Of a DNA stretch of 47,862 nucleotides, positions 39,252 through 47,853 are shown piece by piece. The DNA lies in the NCBI GenBank assembly GCA_944372325.1, contig CALVYR010000005.1, positions 1-47,862 of the forward strand, given 5' to 3'. The stretch's first letter is position 1. Each line of letters begins with the position of its first letter. Made by a program: the position numbers and the translations under genes. Below the pieces are notes generated by a model. The model had not been told where the DNA came from, ran no database searches, and saw only the letters and a list, made by a program, of their open reading frames with translations. The stretch is from an uncultured Clostridia bacterium (lineage in GTDB: Bacteria > Bacillota > Clostridia > Christensenellales > UBA1242).

Positions 39252-40213
39252 TGAGCTTTTCAAGAGATGCAAAACTTCAAATGCTGTCACTTACTCCACC
39301 CACAGATTGTTGTGGGTTAGCTCTTTTATGCGGGCTGTTTCATGCATCTGGCGAAATAGAGATAACCTCGGGCAAAAGGCGTGCCTACATTTTAACGGAC
39401 ATTCAAGAGATATATGAGTTTATAAATAAAATCTTTCATAACCTATACGGCGACTTTATGGAGCTTGACATAGAAGATGACTATAAGATAAACAAAACGG
39501 TTTATTATAGGATATCTCTCCCAGAGGATAATACGGATAAAATTTTAAAAGATTTAGGTTTTATAGACGCCGAGGGCACTTTAAACTTAAGCGGAGAGAT
39601 AGATGAATATCTAATTAAAAGCGAGTGCTGTAAAAAGAGTTTTGTTCAAGGGGCGTTTTTGGGCTCTGCCACCTCTAGCATTCGCTTAAGCGAGGAGGCC
39701 TCTAAAAAGACGAACACGGGCTATCATATAGAGTTTACCTCTCATAGTCACAATTTTTTACAGGGACTCAGTGAAATTTTGGCAGAATTTAATATATTTC
39801 CTAAACTTGTGCAAAGGAAAAATTTGTTTGTGCTATATTTAAAGGAGGCAAGCCAGGTTTCCGACCTTCTTGCACTTGTTGGAGCGTATAACTCAGTTTT
39901 AGAACTTCAAAACGAGCTTGCAGTTCGTGAGCTTAGAAACAAGGTAAATAGGCAAACAAACTGCTTAAACGCAAACATCTCTAAAACAGTAGAGGCTAGT
40001 TTAAAACAACTAGATGCAATAAACACAATTGAAAACACAATAGGGCTAGATTCTCTTCCGTCCGACCTTCAAGAGGTTGCGCTTTTAAGGCTTGCCAACA
40101 CGGAAGAAAGCTTAGATGAACTTTTAAAATTGTCTAAAATAAAACTTACTAAAAGCGGGCTAAACCATAGGTTTAGAAAACTTATAAAAATAGCAAATGA
40201 ATTGGAGGAATAA
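39251..40213 (+). CDS. whiA: Sporulation/cell-division regulator WhiA
   Basis: A 320-residue DNA-binding protein found in Gram-positive bacteria. The N-terminal half is a degenerate LAGLIDADG homing-endonuclease fold (CCGLALLCGLFHASGEI, FVQGAFLGSATSSIR). The C-terminal half has the WhiA helix-turn-helix (LQEVALLRLANTEESLDELL, LTKSGLNHRFRKLIKIA). The catalytic residues of homing endonucleases are not expected. It overlaps both neighbours by one base (TAATG at each junction), so translation is coupled. In this genome the usual rapZ and yvcK partners are missing between PHP and whiA. Confidence 0.93.
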   Translation: MSFSRDAKLQMLSLTPPTDCCGLALLCGLFHASGEIEITSGKRRAYILTDIQEIYEFINKIFHNLYGDFMELDIEDDYKINKTVYYRISLPEDNTDKILKDLGFIDAEGTLNLSGEIDEYLIKSECCKKSFVQGAFLGSATSSIRLSEEASKKTNTGYHIEFTSHSHNFLQGLSEILAEFNIFPKLVQRKNLFVLYLKEASQVSDLLALVGAYNSVLELQNELAVRELRNKVNRQTNCLNANISKTVEASLKQLDAINTIENTIGLDSLPSDLQEVALLRLANTEESLDELLKLSKIKLTKSGLNHRFRKLIKIANELEE

Positions 40214-43200
40214 TGGAGGAAAAATTTGTACATCTTCATGTGCATACAGAGTTTAGTTTGTTAGACGGCGCGGCAAAGATAAAACAGCTTGTGGCGCTCT
40301 CTGCTGAGCGTGGCAATAAGGCTGTAGCAATCACAGACCACGGCAATATGTATGGCACACTTCAATTCTATACAGAGTGTCTATCCCACGGCATAAAGCC
40401 CATCATTGGCTCTGAATTTTATGTCTGCGAGGACCATAAACAGCGTGGCGGAAAGCCAGTTTTAAACCATTTAATACTTCTTGCAAAAAACAACGAGGGC
40501 TATAAAAATCTTTTAAAATTAAGCTCAATTTCCTTTGTAGATGGCTTTTACTATAAGCCAAGAATAGATTATAACCTGCTTGAACAGTATCATGAGGGAA
40601 TAATCTGCTTAAGCGCTTGCCTTGCGGGCAGTATACCTCAAATGATACTTCAAAATAGGCTAGAAGATGCAGAAAAACTTGCCCTTAGATTAAAGGGGTT
40701 GTTTGGCGATGATTTCTATCTTGAGATACAAAACCATGGCATAGAGGAACAAAAAATTGTAATGGTAGAACTTGCCAAGATGAGTAAAAAGCTGGGCATA
40801 AAGCTTGTTGCCACCAACGATGTGCACTATATAAACAAGGAAGATGCAGAGATGCAAGATGTTTTAATGTGCGTTCAAATGGGTAAGCAAATAGATGACC
40901 CAGATAGATTAAAGTTTCAAACTCAAGAGTTCTACTTAAAAACCTATGAGGAAATGGCACTTGCTTTTCAGGGCTATGAAGAGGCGCTTGAAACCACGAT
41001 TGAAATTGCAGATAAATGTGATGTTGTTATCAAAAGTAAACTTCATGGCGAGCTTGGACTTGATGAAAAATATGTGCTTCCAGCCTCTAAAAACTATATC
41101 CCTCAGTACCAGCCAGAAAATGGCATGACCTGCTTTGAATTCTTAAAGGATATGACATATAAAGGGCTGTATAAAAAATATAAAAATGTCACACCAGAAA
41201 TATTAGAGAGAGCGGAAAGCGAACTTACTATCATCCACGACTTAGGCTTTGTGGAATATTTCCTTGTTGTGTGGGACTACATAAACTATGCGCGAAATCA
41301 TGATATTCCAGTAGGTCCAGGCAGAGGCTCGGGAGCAGGCAGTATTGTTGCGTATGCAATTAGCATAACACTTATAGACCCATTAAAGTACGACTTAATT
41401 TTTGAGAGGTTCATTCACAAAGAGCGTGTTTCTATGCCCGACTTTGATGTGGACTTCGATTATGATAGGCGTGGAGAAGTTATAGAGTATGTTAGAAGAA
41501 GATATACAAACTCCAATGTGGCGTTAATTGTAACCTTTGGTACAATGGCAGCAAAAAACGCACTCCGCGATGTTGCCAGAGTGCTTAGAATGCCATATTC
41601 CGAAGTGGATAAAATTTCTAAGGAAATTCCAGATAAACTTCCAGAGGGAATAAAAAAGCCTCCAGTTTTAAAATATTACTTTGGTGTTACAGGGAAACCC
41701 GAGAACGATAAATATATAGTTCCAGCCTTAAAAAAGATGTACGATGAGGACCAGTTTTTAAGGCGTATTGTAGATATGGCTGTAAAACTTGAGGGGTTTC
41801 CAAGAAACACCTCAACTCACGCAGCGGGCGTGCTTATTGCTCCTGATAGAGTGGATAACTTTGTGCCTCTATCTAGAAATGGCGATGATATCACAACGCA
41901 GTATAACATGATAGAGCTTGAACAGCTTGGGCTTTTAAAGATGGACTTTTTAGGCCTTAGAACGCTTACAGATATAGATAAGGCTATAAAATATGTTGAA
42001 AAGATTCACGGCGTAAAGATAGATTTCTATGATATGGAATACGATGACCCAAAGGTATACGAGCTTATAAGTTCTGGAGATACAGATGCCATATTCCAAT
42101 TAGAAAGTGCGGGCATGAAAAAGTTCATGAAAGAACTAAAACCAGACTGCTTAGAAGATATCATAGCTGGCGTTTCCTTGTACCGTCCTGGCCCTATGGA
42201 TTCCATTCCAAGATATGTTAAAAACAAGCAAAACCCAGATAAAATTGTCTACGCTCACCCTTGCTTAGAGCCAATATTAAATGTGACCTATGGCTGTATT
42301 GTCTACCAGGAGCAGGTTATGAAGGTGCTTCAAGTAATGGGTGGATACACCATGGGACAAGCTGACAATGTGCGTAGAATTATGGGCAAGAAGAAAGTTG
42401 AGAAGATGGCGTATGAGAGAGAAAAATTCATAAATGGATGGAAAGACCCAAGTGGCAAAAGCGACATTCCAGGTGCTGTAGCGCTTGGCGTTCCAAGAGA
42501 GGTGGCAGAGCAAGTCTTTTCTGAAATGGAGAGCTTTGCTAGTTACGCGTTCAATAAATCTCACGCGGCGGCGTATGCTCATCTTTCCTATCAAACAGCG
42601 TACCTTAGGTGCTACTATGAAATAGAGTTTTTAACTGCCGTTTTAAACAACAGAATAACAAACGCAGATGAAATTAAAAAGTATGTAACCTACACAAGAA
42701 AACAAGGCCACGAGGTGTATCCACCAGATATTAATAAGAGTGAAACCTACTTTAGTGTAGAAAACGGGAATTTAAGGTTTGGGCTTGGAGCTTTAAAAAA
42801 TGTGGGCGTTCAACTTATGGAAGATGTAATAGCAGAGAGAACAAACAACGGACCTTTCAAGAGCTTTGATGATTTCATAAACAGGGTGAGTCCACAGGCA
42901 CTAAACAAGCGTTGTATAGAGGCGCTTATTTTAAGTGGCGCGTTTGATACCTTTGGTAAGAGCCGTTCTCAACTTATGGCAGTTTATGAAATTGCCGTAG
43001 ATAAGGTAAGTAAGGATAGGAAATCTAAAGCCAAAGGACAGTTCTCGCTCTTTGACAACATGGACATAAAAAGCCAAGATGAAACTCAATTTCCAGATAT
43101 ACGAGAATTCAACAGAGAAACAAAACTCAAATTTGAAAAGGACATTTTAGGTGTATATATTTCTGGTCATCCACTAGAGGAATATATGGACAAATACAAA

Positions 43201-43791
43201 GATTTTACTTTAACTTCAGATATGTTAGAGCCTGAAACTATAGAGGAAGAGGATGAAACTAAATATATCTATAGCCTAAAAGACGGCACTCCAGTAACCT
43301 GTGGTGGAATTTTAAGTAAGGTTAAAAAGCATATCACCAAGGCGGATAAAAAGGAAATGGCTATGATTACCCTAGAGGATATCTATGGTACAATAGAAGT
43401 TATGGCATTTCCAAAGGTATACACAAAATATAAAGATGTCTTAAAGGAAGACGACCTTTTTACAATCACGGGTAGAATTTCAATTCGAGATGGAGAACCT
43501 CCTGTGGTGATGGCGGAAAGCTTTGTAAGATGGTCTGATCCCGCGCCCAAGGAAGAACAAAAAAATCAAAAACTATGCTTAAAGTTTGATATGCAAAATA
43601 AGGCGCTCTACGATAAGGTGTATGACACACTTTTAAGCTATAAGGGAAACTCTGAGGTGTTTTCTAAGTGTACAACCACAGAGAAAAAATATAAGATGCC
43701 ATTAAAGGTAAATGTGGTAAACCATTTGATAAACGAGCTTAACGGGCTTATTGGCGAAGAAAATGTTATAGTAGTAGGAGAGGAAAAATGA
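40213..43791 (+). CDS. dnaE: DNA polymerase III alpha subunit, DnaE type
   Basis: The replicative (or lesion-bypass) polymerase of the C family. The N-terminal PHP domain starts VHLHVHTEFSLLDGA. The palm holds GPGRGSGAGSIVAYA and the catalytic aspartates in PDFDVDFD (409-416). The thumb, fingers, the HhH region (ALNKRCIEALILSGAFD) and a C-terminal OB fold (about 1020-1110) follow. At 1192 residues it is the DnaE1 length, without the exonuclease insertion of PolC. Its start overlaps whiA and its stop overlaps pfkA (ATGA); GGAGG precedes it. Confidence 0.96.
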   Translation: MEEKFVHLHVHTEFSLLDGAAKIKQLVALSAERGNKAVAITDHGNMYGTLQFYTECLSHGIKPIIGSEFYVCEDHKQRGGKPVLNHLILLAKNNEGYKNLLKLSSISFVDGFYYKPRIDYNLLEQYHEGIICLSACLAGSIPQMILQNRLEDAEKLALRLKGLFGDDFYLEIQNHGIEEQKIVMVELAKMSKKLGIKLVATNDVHYINKEDAEMQDVLMCVQMGKQIDDPDRLKFQTQEFYLKTYEEMALAFQGYEEALETTIEIADKCDVVIKSKLHGELGLDEKYVLPASKNYIPQYQPENGMTCFEFLKDMTYKGLYKKYKNVTPEILERAESELTIIHDLGFVEYFLVVWDYINYARNHDIPVGPGRGSGAGSIVAYAISITLIDPLKYDLIFERFIHKERVSMPDFDVDFDYDRRGEVIEYVRRRYTNSNVALIVTFGTMAAKNALRDVARVLRMPYSEVDKISKEIPDKLPEGIKKPPVLKYYFGVTGKPENDKYIVPALKKMYDEDQFLRRIVDMAVKLEGFPRNTSTHAAGVLIAPDRVDNFVPLSRNGDDITTQYNMIELEQLGLLKMDFLGLRTLTDIDKAIKYVEKIHGVKIDFYDMEYDDPKVYELISSGDTDAIFQLESAGMKKFMKELKPDCLEDIIAGVSLYRPGPMDSIPRYVKNKQNPDKIVYAHPCLEPILNVTYGCIVYQEQVMKVLQVMGGYTMGQADNVRRIMGKKKVEKMAYEREKFINGWKDPSGKSDIPGAVALGVPREVAEQVFSEMESFASYAFNKSHAAAYAHLSYQTAYLRCYYEIEFLTAVLNNRITNADEIKKYVTYTRKQGHEVYPPDINKSETYFSVENGNLRFGLGALKNVGVQLMEDVIAERTNNGPFKSFDDFINRVSPQALNKRCIEALILSGAFDTFGKSRSQLMAVYEIAVDKVSKDRKSKAKGQFSLFDNMDIKSQDETQFPDIREFNRETKLKFEKDILGVYISGHPLEEYMDKYKDFTLTSDMLEPETIEEEDETKYIYSLKDGTPVTCGGILSKVKKHITKADKKEMAMITLEDIYGTIEVMAFPKVYTKYKDVLKEDDLFTITGRISIRDGEPPVVMAESFVRWSDPAPKEEQKNQKLCLKFDMQNKALYDKVYDTLLSYKGNSEVFSKCTTTEKKYKMPLKVNVVNHLINELNGLIGEENVIVVGEEK

Positions 43792-44678
43792 AAGTAGGTA
43801 TTTTAGTTAGCGGTGGAGACGCTCCAGGCATGAACTATGTGGTGTATGAGGTGTTTAATAAGCTGTCAAAGCTAGGCTGTGAGCTTGTGGGCATAAAAAA
43901 TGGCTTTAAGGGGCTTATGGAAAACACCTTAATGGAATTGGACGCTGAAGTTTTAGAGCAAAACAAGCTTTATGCAGGTTCTATTTTAAAGAGTTCGCGC
44001 GCTCCAGAGTTCAAAACTCAAAAGGGAGTAAAAAAGGGTTTAAACACAATTATAAAAAATAAACTTGATGTTGTAATAATTTTAGGTGGAGATGGCTCTT
44101 TAAGAGGGGCTAAGGAGCTTGCCGAGCAGGGCGTTAAAACAATATTTATTCCATCTACAATAGATAACGACTTAACCTGTTCGGAATACTCTTTGGGCTA
44201 CTATACAGCTGTGCATGCCTGCCAAAACTATATAGAAAAAGTAATGCGTACAATAGAGACCTTAAATAGAAGTTGTATCTTTGAAGTTATGGGTAACGAG
44301 TCGGGGCAAATTGCTGAAGGCGTTAAAATAGCCTCTCAGCCCGATTATACAATAAGTGAATACGAGCCTTTAGATATATCAAAGCTTGCTAAAGATATAA
44401 AGAAGAATAAAAAAGAAAGCTTAGTTATAGTGCTTCAAGAAAAACTTGTAAACCTAGACGAACTAAGAAATGAACTTATTAAAAGAACAAAAAGGGAATT
44501 TAAAACTTGCATAGTTGGCTATCTTCAACGCGGAGAGAACCCAACAAAAGAGGAAATAAAAAAGGCAAAAGCTTTTTCCGCTCTTGCCGTTGAGTGTATT
44601 AGAACACATAGCTTTAATAAGGTTATAGTATTTAATAAAGCAAAGTGCGAAACTCTTTCTATGAATGAAATTCTGTAA
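43788..44678 (+). CDS. pfkA: 6-phosphofructokinase, divergent
   Basis: Phosphorylates fructose 6-phosphate in glycolysis. SGGDAPGMN opens the protein, GGDGS (about 101) is the nucleotide site with the glycine typical of ATP-dependent enzymes, and STIDNDL (about 123) carries the catalytic aspartate. GYLQRGENP stands for the usual GHVQRGG substrate loop. Deviations are FIPSTIDND for the usual PGTIDND, no GTD after it, and VMGNESGQ where most have VMGRHCG. The 296 residues are about 20 fewer than usual. It follows dnaE with a 4-nt overlap, the common clostridial dnaE-pfkA order. Confidence 0.88.
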   Translation: MKVGILVSGGDAPGMNYVVYEVFNKLSKLGCELVGIKNGFKGLMENTLMELDAEVLEQNKLYAGSILKSSRAPEFKTQKGVKKGLNTIIKNKLDVVIILGGDGSLRGAKELAEQGVKTIFIPSTIDNDLTCSEYSLGYYTAVHACQNYIEKVMRTIETLNRSCIFEVMGNESGQIAEGVKIASQPDYTISEYEPLDISKLAKDIKKNKKESLVIVLQEKLVNLDELRNELIKRTKREFKTCIVGYLQRGENPTKEEIKKAKAFSALAVECIRTHSFNKVIVFNKAKCETLSMNEIL

Positions 44679-45039
44679 GGCGGAAACCATGTTTCTGCCT
44701 TTCTTTTTCTATAAGGTTGGCTATTAAATTTCTAACCTTGTGTGGCTTCTTTATTTTTCTTATAACAATAGTATCCGTGCTCTCATCGTTTACATAAAGC
44801 GTAATTGTTCCAACGCCAAACATTTTATCAAAAAGCGATTGATAAACAGAAATGTCAAAAATTCTAAAGAAGTTTACTTCATTATCTTCAGTAGCAAACA
44901 ACCCAATAGATGAAAATAGCTTTAGCCATTTGCCTTCATTTTCTACTATATAATACCTAGTGAAAGAAAGTGGCATACCGCACCAGCGCTTTCTATCATG
45001 CCACAAAATTTTAGTACCCCCAAACTTACTTGCATCCAT
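44659..45039 (-). CDS. Bacterial PH-domain protein (bPH_2/YdbS-like)
   Basis: A 126-residue soluble protein. The order of strands matches bacterial PH domains: LSFTRYYIVEN, a turn, then ISVYQSLFDKMFGVGTITLYVNDESTD, IVIRKIKKPHKVRNLIANLIEKERQ, where relatives have RVRDVSVEQSLLQRLFGVGTI and the closing helix after the NPEEVRDLL turn. The usual membrane helices of YdbS are absent, so it is a single free domain. The 3' end overlaps pfkA by 20 nt. TAGGAGA precedes the ATG. Confidence 0.8.
   Translation of the reverse strand: MDASKFGGTKILWHDRKRWCGMPLSFTRYYIVENEGKWLKLFSSIGLFATEDNEVNFFRIFDISVYQSLFDKMFGVGTITLYVNDESTDTIVIRKIKKPHKVRNLIANLIEKERQKHGFRLTEFHS
44677..44707 (+). terminator. Terminator of the murB-pfkA block
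   Basis: AAGGCGGAAA (44677-44686) pairs with TTTCTGCCTT (44692-44701) with one G-T pair, 5-nt loop and then TCTTTTT. It lies inside the coding end of the convergent PH-domain gene. Confidence 0.8.
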
Positions 45040-45057
45040 AAAAAATCTCCTAATTAA

Positions 45058-45086
45058 ATATTACCATAATTAAAAAATATTGTAAA
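45058..45086 (-). promoter_or_regulatory. Promoter of the PH-domain gene
   Basis: On the minus strand TTTACA (45081-45086), 17 nt, TAATAT (45058-45063), with TG one base before the -10. A TATGCCA/TGGCATA inverted repeat (45095-45101 and 45124-45130) lies between it and the divergent SOD gene and could be an operator or hairpin. Confidence 0.6.
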
Positions 45087-45152
45087 GGAATTTTTATGCC
45101 AAATATCACCATTTTCCTGTAAGTGGCATATATAAAATGCTAGGGAGATGAT

Positions 45153-45632
45153 ATGTTATTTAGTATTTTTAATTCAGAAAGAAATTTGTTTAGGTTAATT
45201 GGCTCTAAAACCCCTATGGCTATAGCTTATGTTAAGGGAGGGGAAAATTATGAAAAAATTAAGGGCAGTGTTAAATTTTACTCAATTCCAGAGGGTACTG
45301 TGGTTGTGAGCGAAATATTTAACTTGCCAGAAACAGAAACTAATTTTTTTGCTCAACATATTCATGAAAACGGAGCCTGCGAGGGAGATTTTTCTTCAGC
45401 GGGAGAGCACTATAACCCGGCTGGCGTAGAGCATCCATGCCATGCGGGCGACCTTCCGCCATTACTTTCAAATCAAGGCTATGCATGGATGGCACTACTT
45501 GATAATAGGTTTAAATTAAATGATATAATAGGTAAAAGCTACATAATTCACGATTGCCCAGACGATTTCCATACTCAGCCCTCTGGTAATTCTGGAACAA
45601 GAATTGCTTGTGGGGTTATACAAAGACCTTAA
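45153..45632 (+). CDS. Cu/Zn superoxide dismutase family protein, cytoplasmic
   Basis: A 159-residue protein with the whole Cu/Zn site: H69 and H71 (HIHENG), H86 (GEHYNP), H94 and H97 with D100 (VEHPCHAGDLP), and H133. The active-site arginine R150 (GNSGTRIACGV) and the disulfide pair C76/C153 are also kept. The zinc loop is about six residues shorter than in the common form. No signal peptide or lipobox is present, unlike most bacterial members, so the enzyme is predicted to be cytoplasmic. AGGGAGATG precedes the ATG. Neighbours give no pathway. Copy C of the structured repeat follows. Confidence 0.88.
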   Translation: MLFSIFNSERNLFRLIGSKTPMAIAYVKGGENYEKIKGSVKFYSIPEGTVVVSEIFNLPETETNFFAQHIHENGACEGDFSSAGEHYNPAGVEHPCHAGDLPPLLSNQGYAWMALLDNRFKLNDIIGKSYIIHDCPDDFHTQPSGNSGTRIACGVIQRP

Positions 45633-45638
45633 CTATTC

Positions 45639-45763
45639 CAGGCTGTTGAAAAAAGGCGCGATGCTGTGTTTCTGTCAAACAGGACCAGACAGTCATTTAG
45701 GAGACTAAACTCCTGCCTGGCCCTATTTGCCGAGCCTTGCCTCGCTTGTTTTTGAACAGCCTG
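45639..45763 (+). repeat. Structured intergenic element, copy C
   Basis: Closing stem CAGGCTGTT (45639-45647) / AACAGCCTG (45755-45763), a G-G mismatch, then AAAAA/TTTTT. Internal helix CAAACAGGACCAG (45676-45688) / CTGGCCCTATTTG (45717-45729) with the conserved C-A mismatch and one more. Inner hairpin TTTAG (45696-45700) / CTAAA (45705-45709). 3' hairpin CGAG / CTTG, then five T. CTGTC (45672-45676) and GACAG (45688-45692) could form a pseudoknot with the internal helix. Confidence 0.85.
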
Positions 45764-45778
45764 ATTTAATTTGTCTAC

Positions 45779-45819
45779 AAAATAAAATATCCAAGCATAA
45801 TGCTTGGATATTTTATTTT
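45779..45819. terminator. Long perfect palindrome, bidirectional terminator
   Basis: Two 20-nt arms (45779-45798 and 45800-45819) match perfectly around a single A, with A-rich and T-rich outer ends. It separates the convergent SOD gene (beyond copy C) and the four-TM protein gene. Confidence 0.8.
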
Positions 45820-45825
45820 GCTAAA

Positions 45826-46317
45826 TTACTTTCTACTAGCAAGCACGCCAGCAGTTCCGCCTACAACGCCAAACACTAAAATTAGTATTGCGCCAGCAGA
45901 CATAGCATAGCTTGCAACATTTGTAATTTCACTTGATGGATTAGCTTTAGAAACTAAAACTATAAACATTATAAAAGCTAAAATTGAAAGTACAACTGTT
46001 GCTATGCTTGCAAGCATTCTCAACAATCTTGGAAATCTAATTCCAATGAGTTTTAATAGCTCAAGCACTGCCATAACAAGAGCGCAAATAATTGCAATAA
46101 GTGCAATCACTTCAGTTGCCGTTGCAATAGAAGCTACTTCTTCGCTTAATGTTGCTACCATGTCGCCCAGAGTAAAGATTGTGTAACTTTCAACCACTCT
46201 TCCAAGAAGTGTAGATTCAATAGACGATACAAACATAGGTATAATCATAAGTACGCCTAGCGCTATGGCAATTAAAGAACATATTAGCTCAAAAGTGCTC
46301 ATTTTAGATTTTTTCAT
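45826..46317 (-). CDS. Four-TM membrane protein, unknown function
   Basis: A 163-residue protein with four hydrophobic helices: LICSLIAIALGVLMIIPMFV, VIALIAIICALVMAVLEL, MLASIATVVLSILAFIMFIV and MSAGAILILVFGVVGGTAGVL. Loops are short and carry few charges except a basic stretch (IRFPRLLR). It looks like a member of the many small clostridial membrane proteins of unknown role; no family was recognised. AAGGGGGAG gives a very strong ribosome-binding site and it has its own promoter. Confidence 0.75.
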   Translation of the reverse strand: MKKSKMSTFELICSLIAIALGVLMIIPMFVSSIESTLLGRVVESYTIFTLGDMVATLSEEVASIATATEVIALIAIICALVMAVLELLKLIGIRFPRLLRMLASIATVVLSILAFIMFIVLVSKANPSSEITNVASYAMSAGAILILVFGVVGGTAGVLASRK

Positions 46318-46340
46318 ATTACTCCCCCTTTAATAAATTT

Positions 46341-46369
46341 AATATAACTTATTTAAAAAATTTAGTCAA
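46341..46369 (-). promoter_or_regulatory. Promoter of the four-TM protein gene
   Basis: On the minus strand TTGACT (46364-46369), 17 nt, TATATT (46341-46346), with the start about 17 nt before the ATG. Confidence 0.7.
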
Positions 46370-46387
46370 ACAAGTATTCAATATTAT

Positions 46388-46416
46388 TTGTTTTTATTTA
46401 AAAAATTTTGTATTCT
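46388..46416 (+). promoter_or_regulatory. Promoter of the phosphohexomutase gene
   Basis: TTGTTT (46388-46393), 17 nt, TATTCT (46411-46416). The start near 46423 lies at the GGGAG of the gene at 46435, which supports that ATG over an in-frame start at 46408. Confidence 0.5.
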
Positions 46417-46434
46417 TTTAGTGGGAGAAAGTTT

Positions 46435-47853
46435 ATGATAAAATTTGGCACAAGCGGTTTTCGCGGAATTATTGGTGAAAATTTTACTAAAGAAAATGTT
46501 CAAAAGGTGGCATACGCTATTGCCACTATTGTAAACAAGAAAAAGTTTGTAGATCCCATAATAGATATTGGCTATGATAACCGTTTTATGGGAGATTTTT
46601 TTGCTAAGTGGGTGAGCGAGGTTTTAATTGCCTACAATATTAAAGTCAATTTTTTTGAAAAAAGTTTGCCAACGCCAGTAATTGGCTATCTATCTAAAAG
46701 TCATACCTTTGGCATAGTACTTACAGCCAGCCATAACCCATATTACTATAACGGCATGAAGGTCTTTCAAGGTGGCGGAGAGGTGCCAGATGACTTTGCT
46801 AGTAAAATAGAAAAACTCGCAAATAGCGTTAAAAGTGCAAAAATAAAAACACTATCTTTTGAAGAGGGCGTGGCGCAAGGTAAAATAGCTTTGGCGTCTA
46901 ACTACGATGAATATTTAAAAAGCGCACTGAGTTTTGTTAATAAAAAGGAAATTTTAGCGTATAACCCTAAAATACTCTTTAATGCAATGCATGGCAATTC
47001 CACTTCTGTAATTTTAGATATCTGCAAAAAACTTGGCTTTAAAAATTTTGAAATCATGAAAGATAATATTGACCCATATTTTGAACATGGCTTGCCCGCG
47101 CCATACTTAAAAAATCTTACAGACCAAGCAAAGCGAGTAAAGGAGGAAAACTTCGATTTAGGCTTAGCGCTCGATGGCGATAGTGATAGAATTACTTGCA
47201 TAGATAAAAGTGGGCAAATTTACGATTGCAACTATGTTTTAACCTTGCTTTTTAACTATCTTGTGGAGGCTAGGGGCTTTAAAGGTGGAGTGGTTCACAA
47301 CACTGCATTTACTAACCTCATAAGTTTAGTTGCTAAAGCTCATGATAGAACGGACTATGTTGCAAAAGTTGGGTTTAAAAATATTGCTGAAATATTTAAA
47401 AATTCCGATGCCTTTATTGGCGGTGAAACTAACGGGATAGCTTTAAAGGAGCACCTCCTTGGTAAGGATGGGGTATTAGGTGCAATTCTTTTAATAGACA
47501 TGATTAGCTACTATAAAAAGAGTTTTAAAGAACTGCTTACAAGCCTTGAAAAGGAGTATAAGTTTAAGGGCAAGGTTTTAGAATTCGCCTATCCAATCAC
47601 TTTAAAAAAGAAAGAGGAAATAACACAGCAAGTGTTTGTAAAAAAGGAGCTTCCAAAATTAGAAAGAAAGCTTGTATCCTGTGGGTATAGCGACGGAGCA
47701 AAATATGTGTTTGAAAATGGCTACTGGGCAATGATACGCTTTAGTGGCAATGAAAATGTGGTGAGGATATTCTCTGAAGCAGAAAACGAAAAGGCTTGCC
47801 TTGAACAAATAGCAAAACTAGAAGACTTTATAGGTGTTAAGGTAAGGCAATAG
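46435..47853 (+). CDS. Phosphoglucomutase/phosphomannomutase family protein
   Basis: A 472-residue alpha-D-phosphohexomutase that moves a phosphate between C1 and C6 of a hexose. All four active-site loops are visible: TASHNPYYYNGMKVF with the phosphoserine, LALDGDSDRI for the magnesium, GGETNGIAL for sugar binding (usually GEESGH) and RFSGNENVVRIFSEA for phosphate (usually RxSGTEP). The altered third and fourth loops leave the substrate open. The start at 46435 (MIKFGTSGFRGIIG) matches homologues and has GGGAG before it. The stop codon is followed by TAGGAGAAAATT, the ribosome-binding site of a next gene beyond the window. Confidence 0.92.
   Translation: MIKFGTSGFRGIIGENFTKENVQKVAYAIATIVNKKKFVDPIIDIGYDNRFMGDFFAKWVSEVLIAYNIKVNFFEKSLPTPVIGYLSKSHTFGIVLTASHNPYYYNGMKVFQGGGEVPDDFASKIEKLANSVKSAKIKTLSFEEGVAQGKIALASNYDEYLKSALSFVNKKEILAYNPKILFNAMHGNSTSVILDICKKLGFKNFEIMKDNIDPYFEHGLPAPYLKNLTDQAKRVKEENFDLGLALDGDSDRITCIDKSGQIYDCNYVLTLLFNYLVEARGFKGGVVHNTAFTNLISLVAKAHDRTDYVAKVGFKNIAEIFKNSDAFIGGETNGIALKEHLLGKDGVLGAILLIDMISYYKKSFKELLTSLEKEYKFKGKVLEFAYPITLKKKEEITQQVFVKKELPKLERKLVSCGYSDGAKYVFENGYWAMIRFSGNENVVRIFSEAENEKACLEQIAKLEDFIGVKVRQ

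Noticed and set aside
20440..45763. Explaining the four elements as IS/MITE ends, HEARO or an omega-RNA
   Set aside because: No transposase, nuclease or target duplication is visible at any copy, and the outer stems differ in sequence yet stay paired, which fits RNA structure better. MITE origin cannot be excluded.
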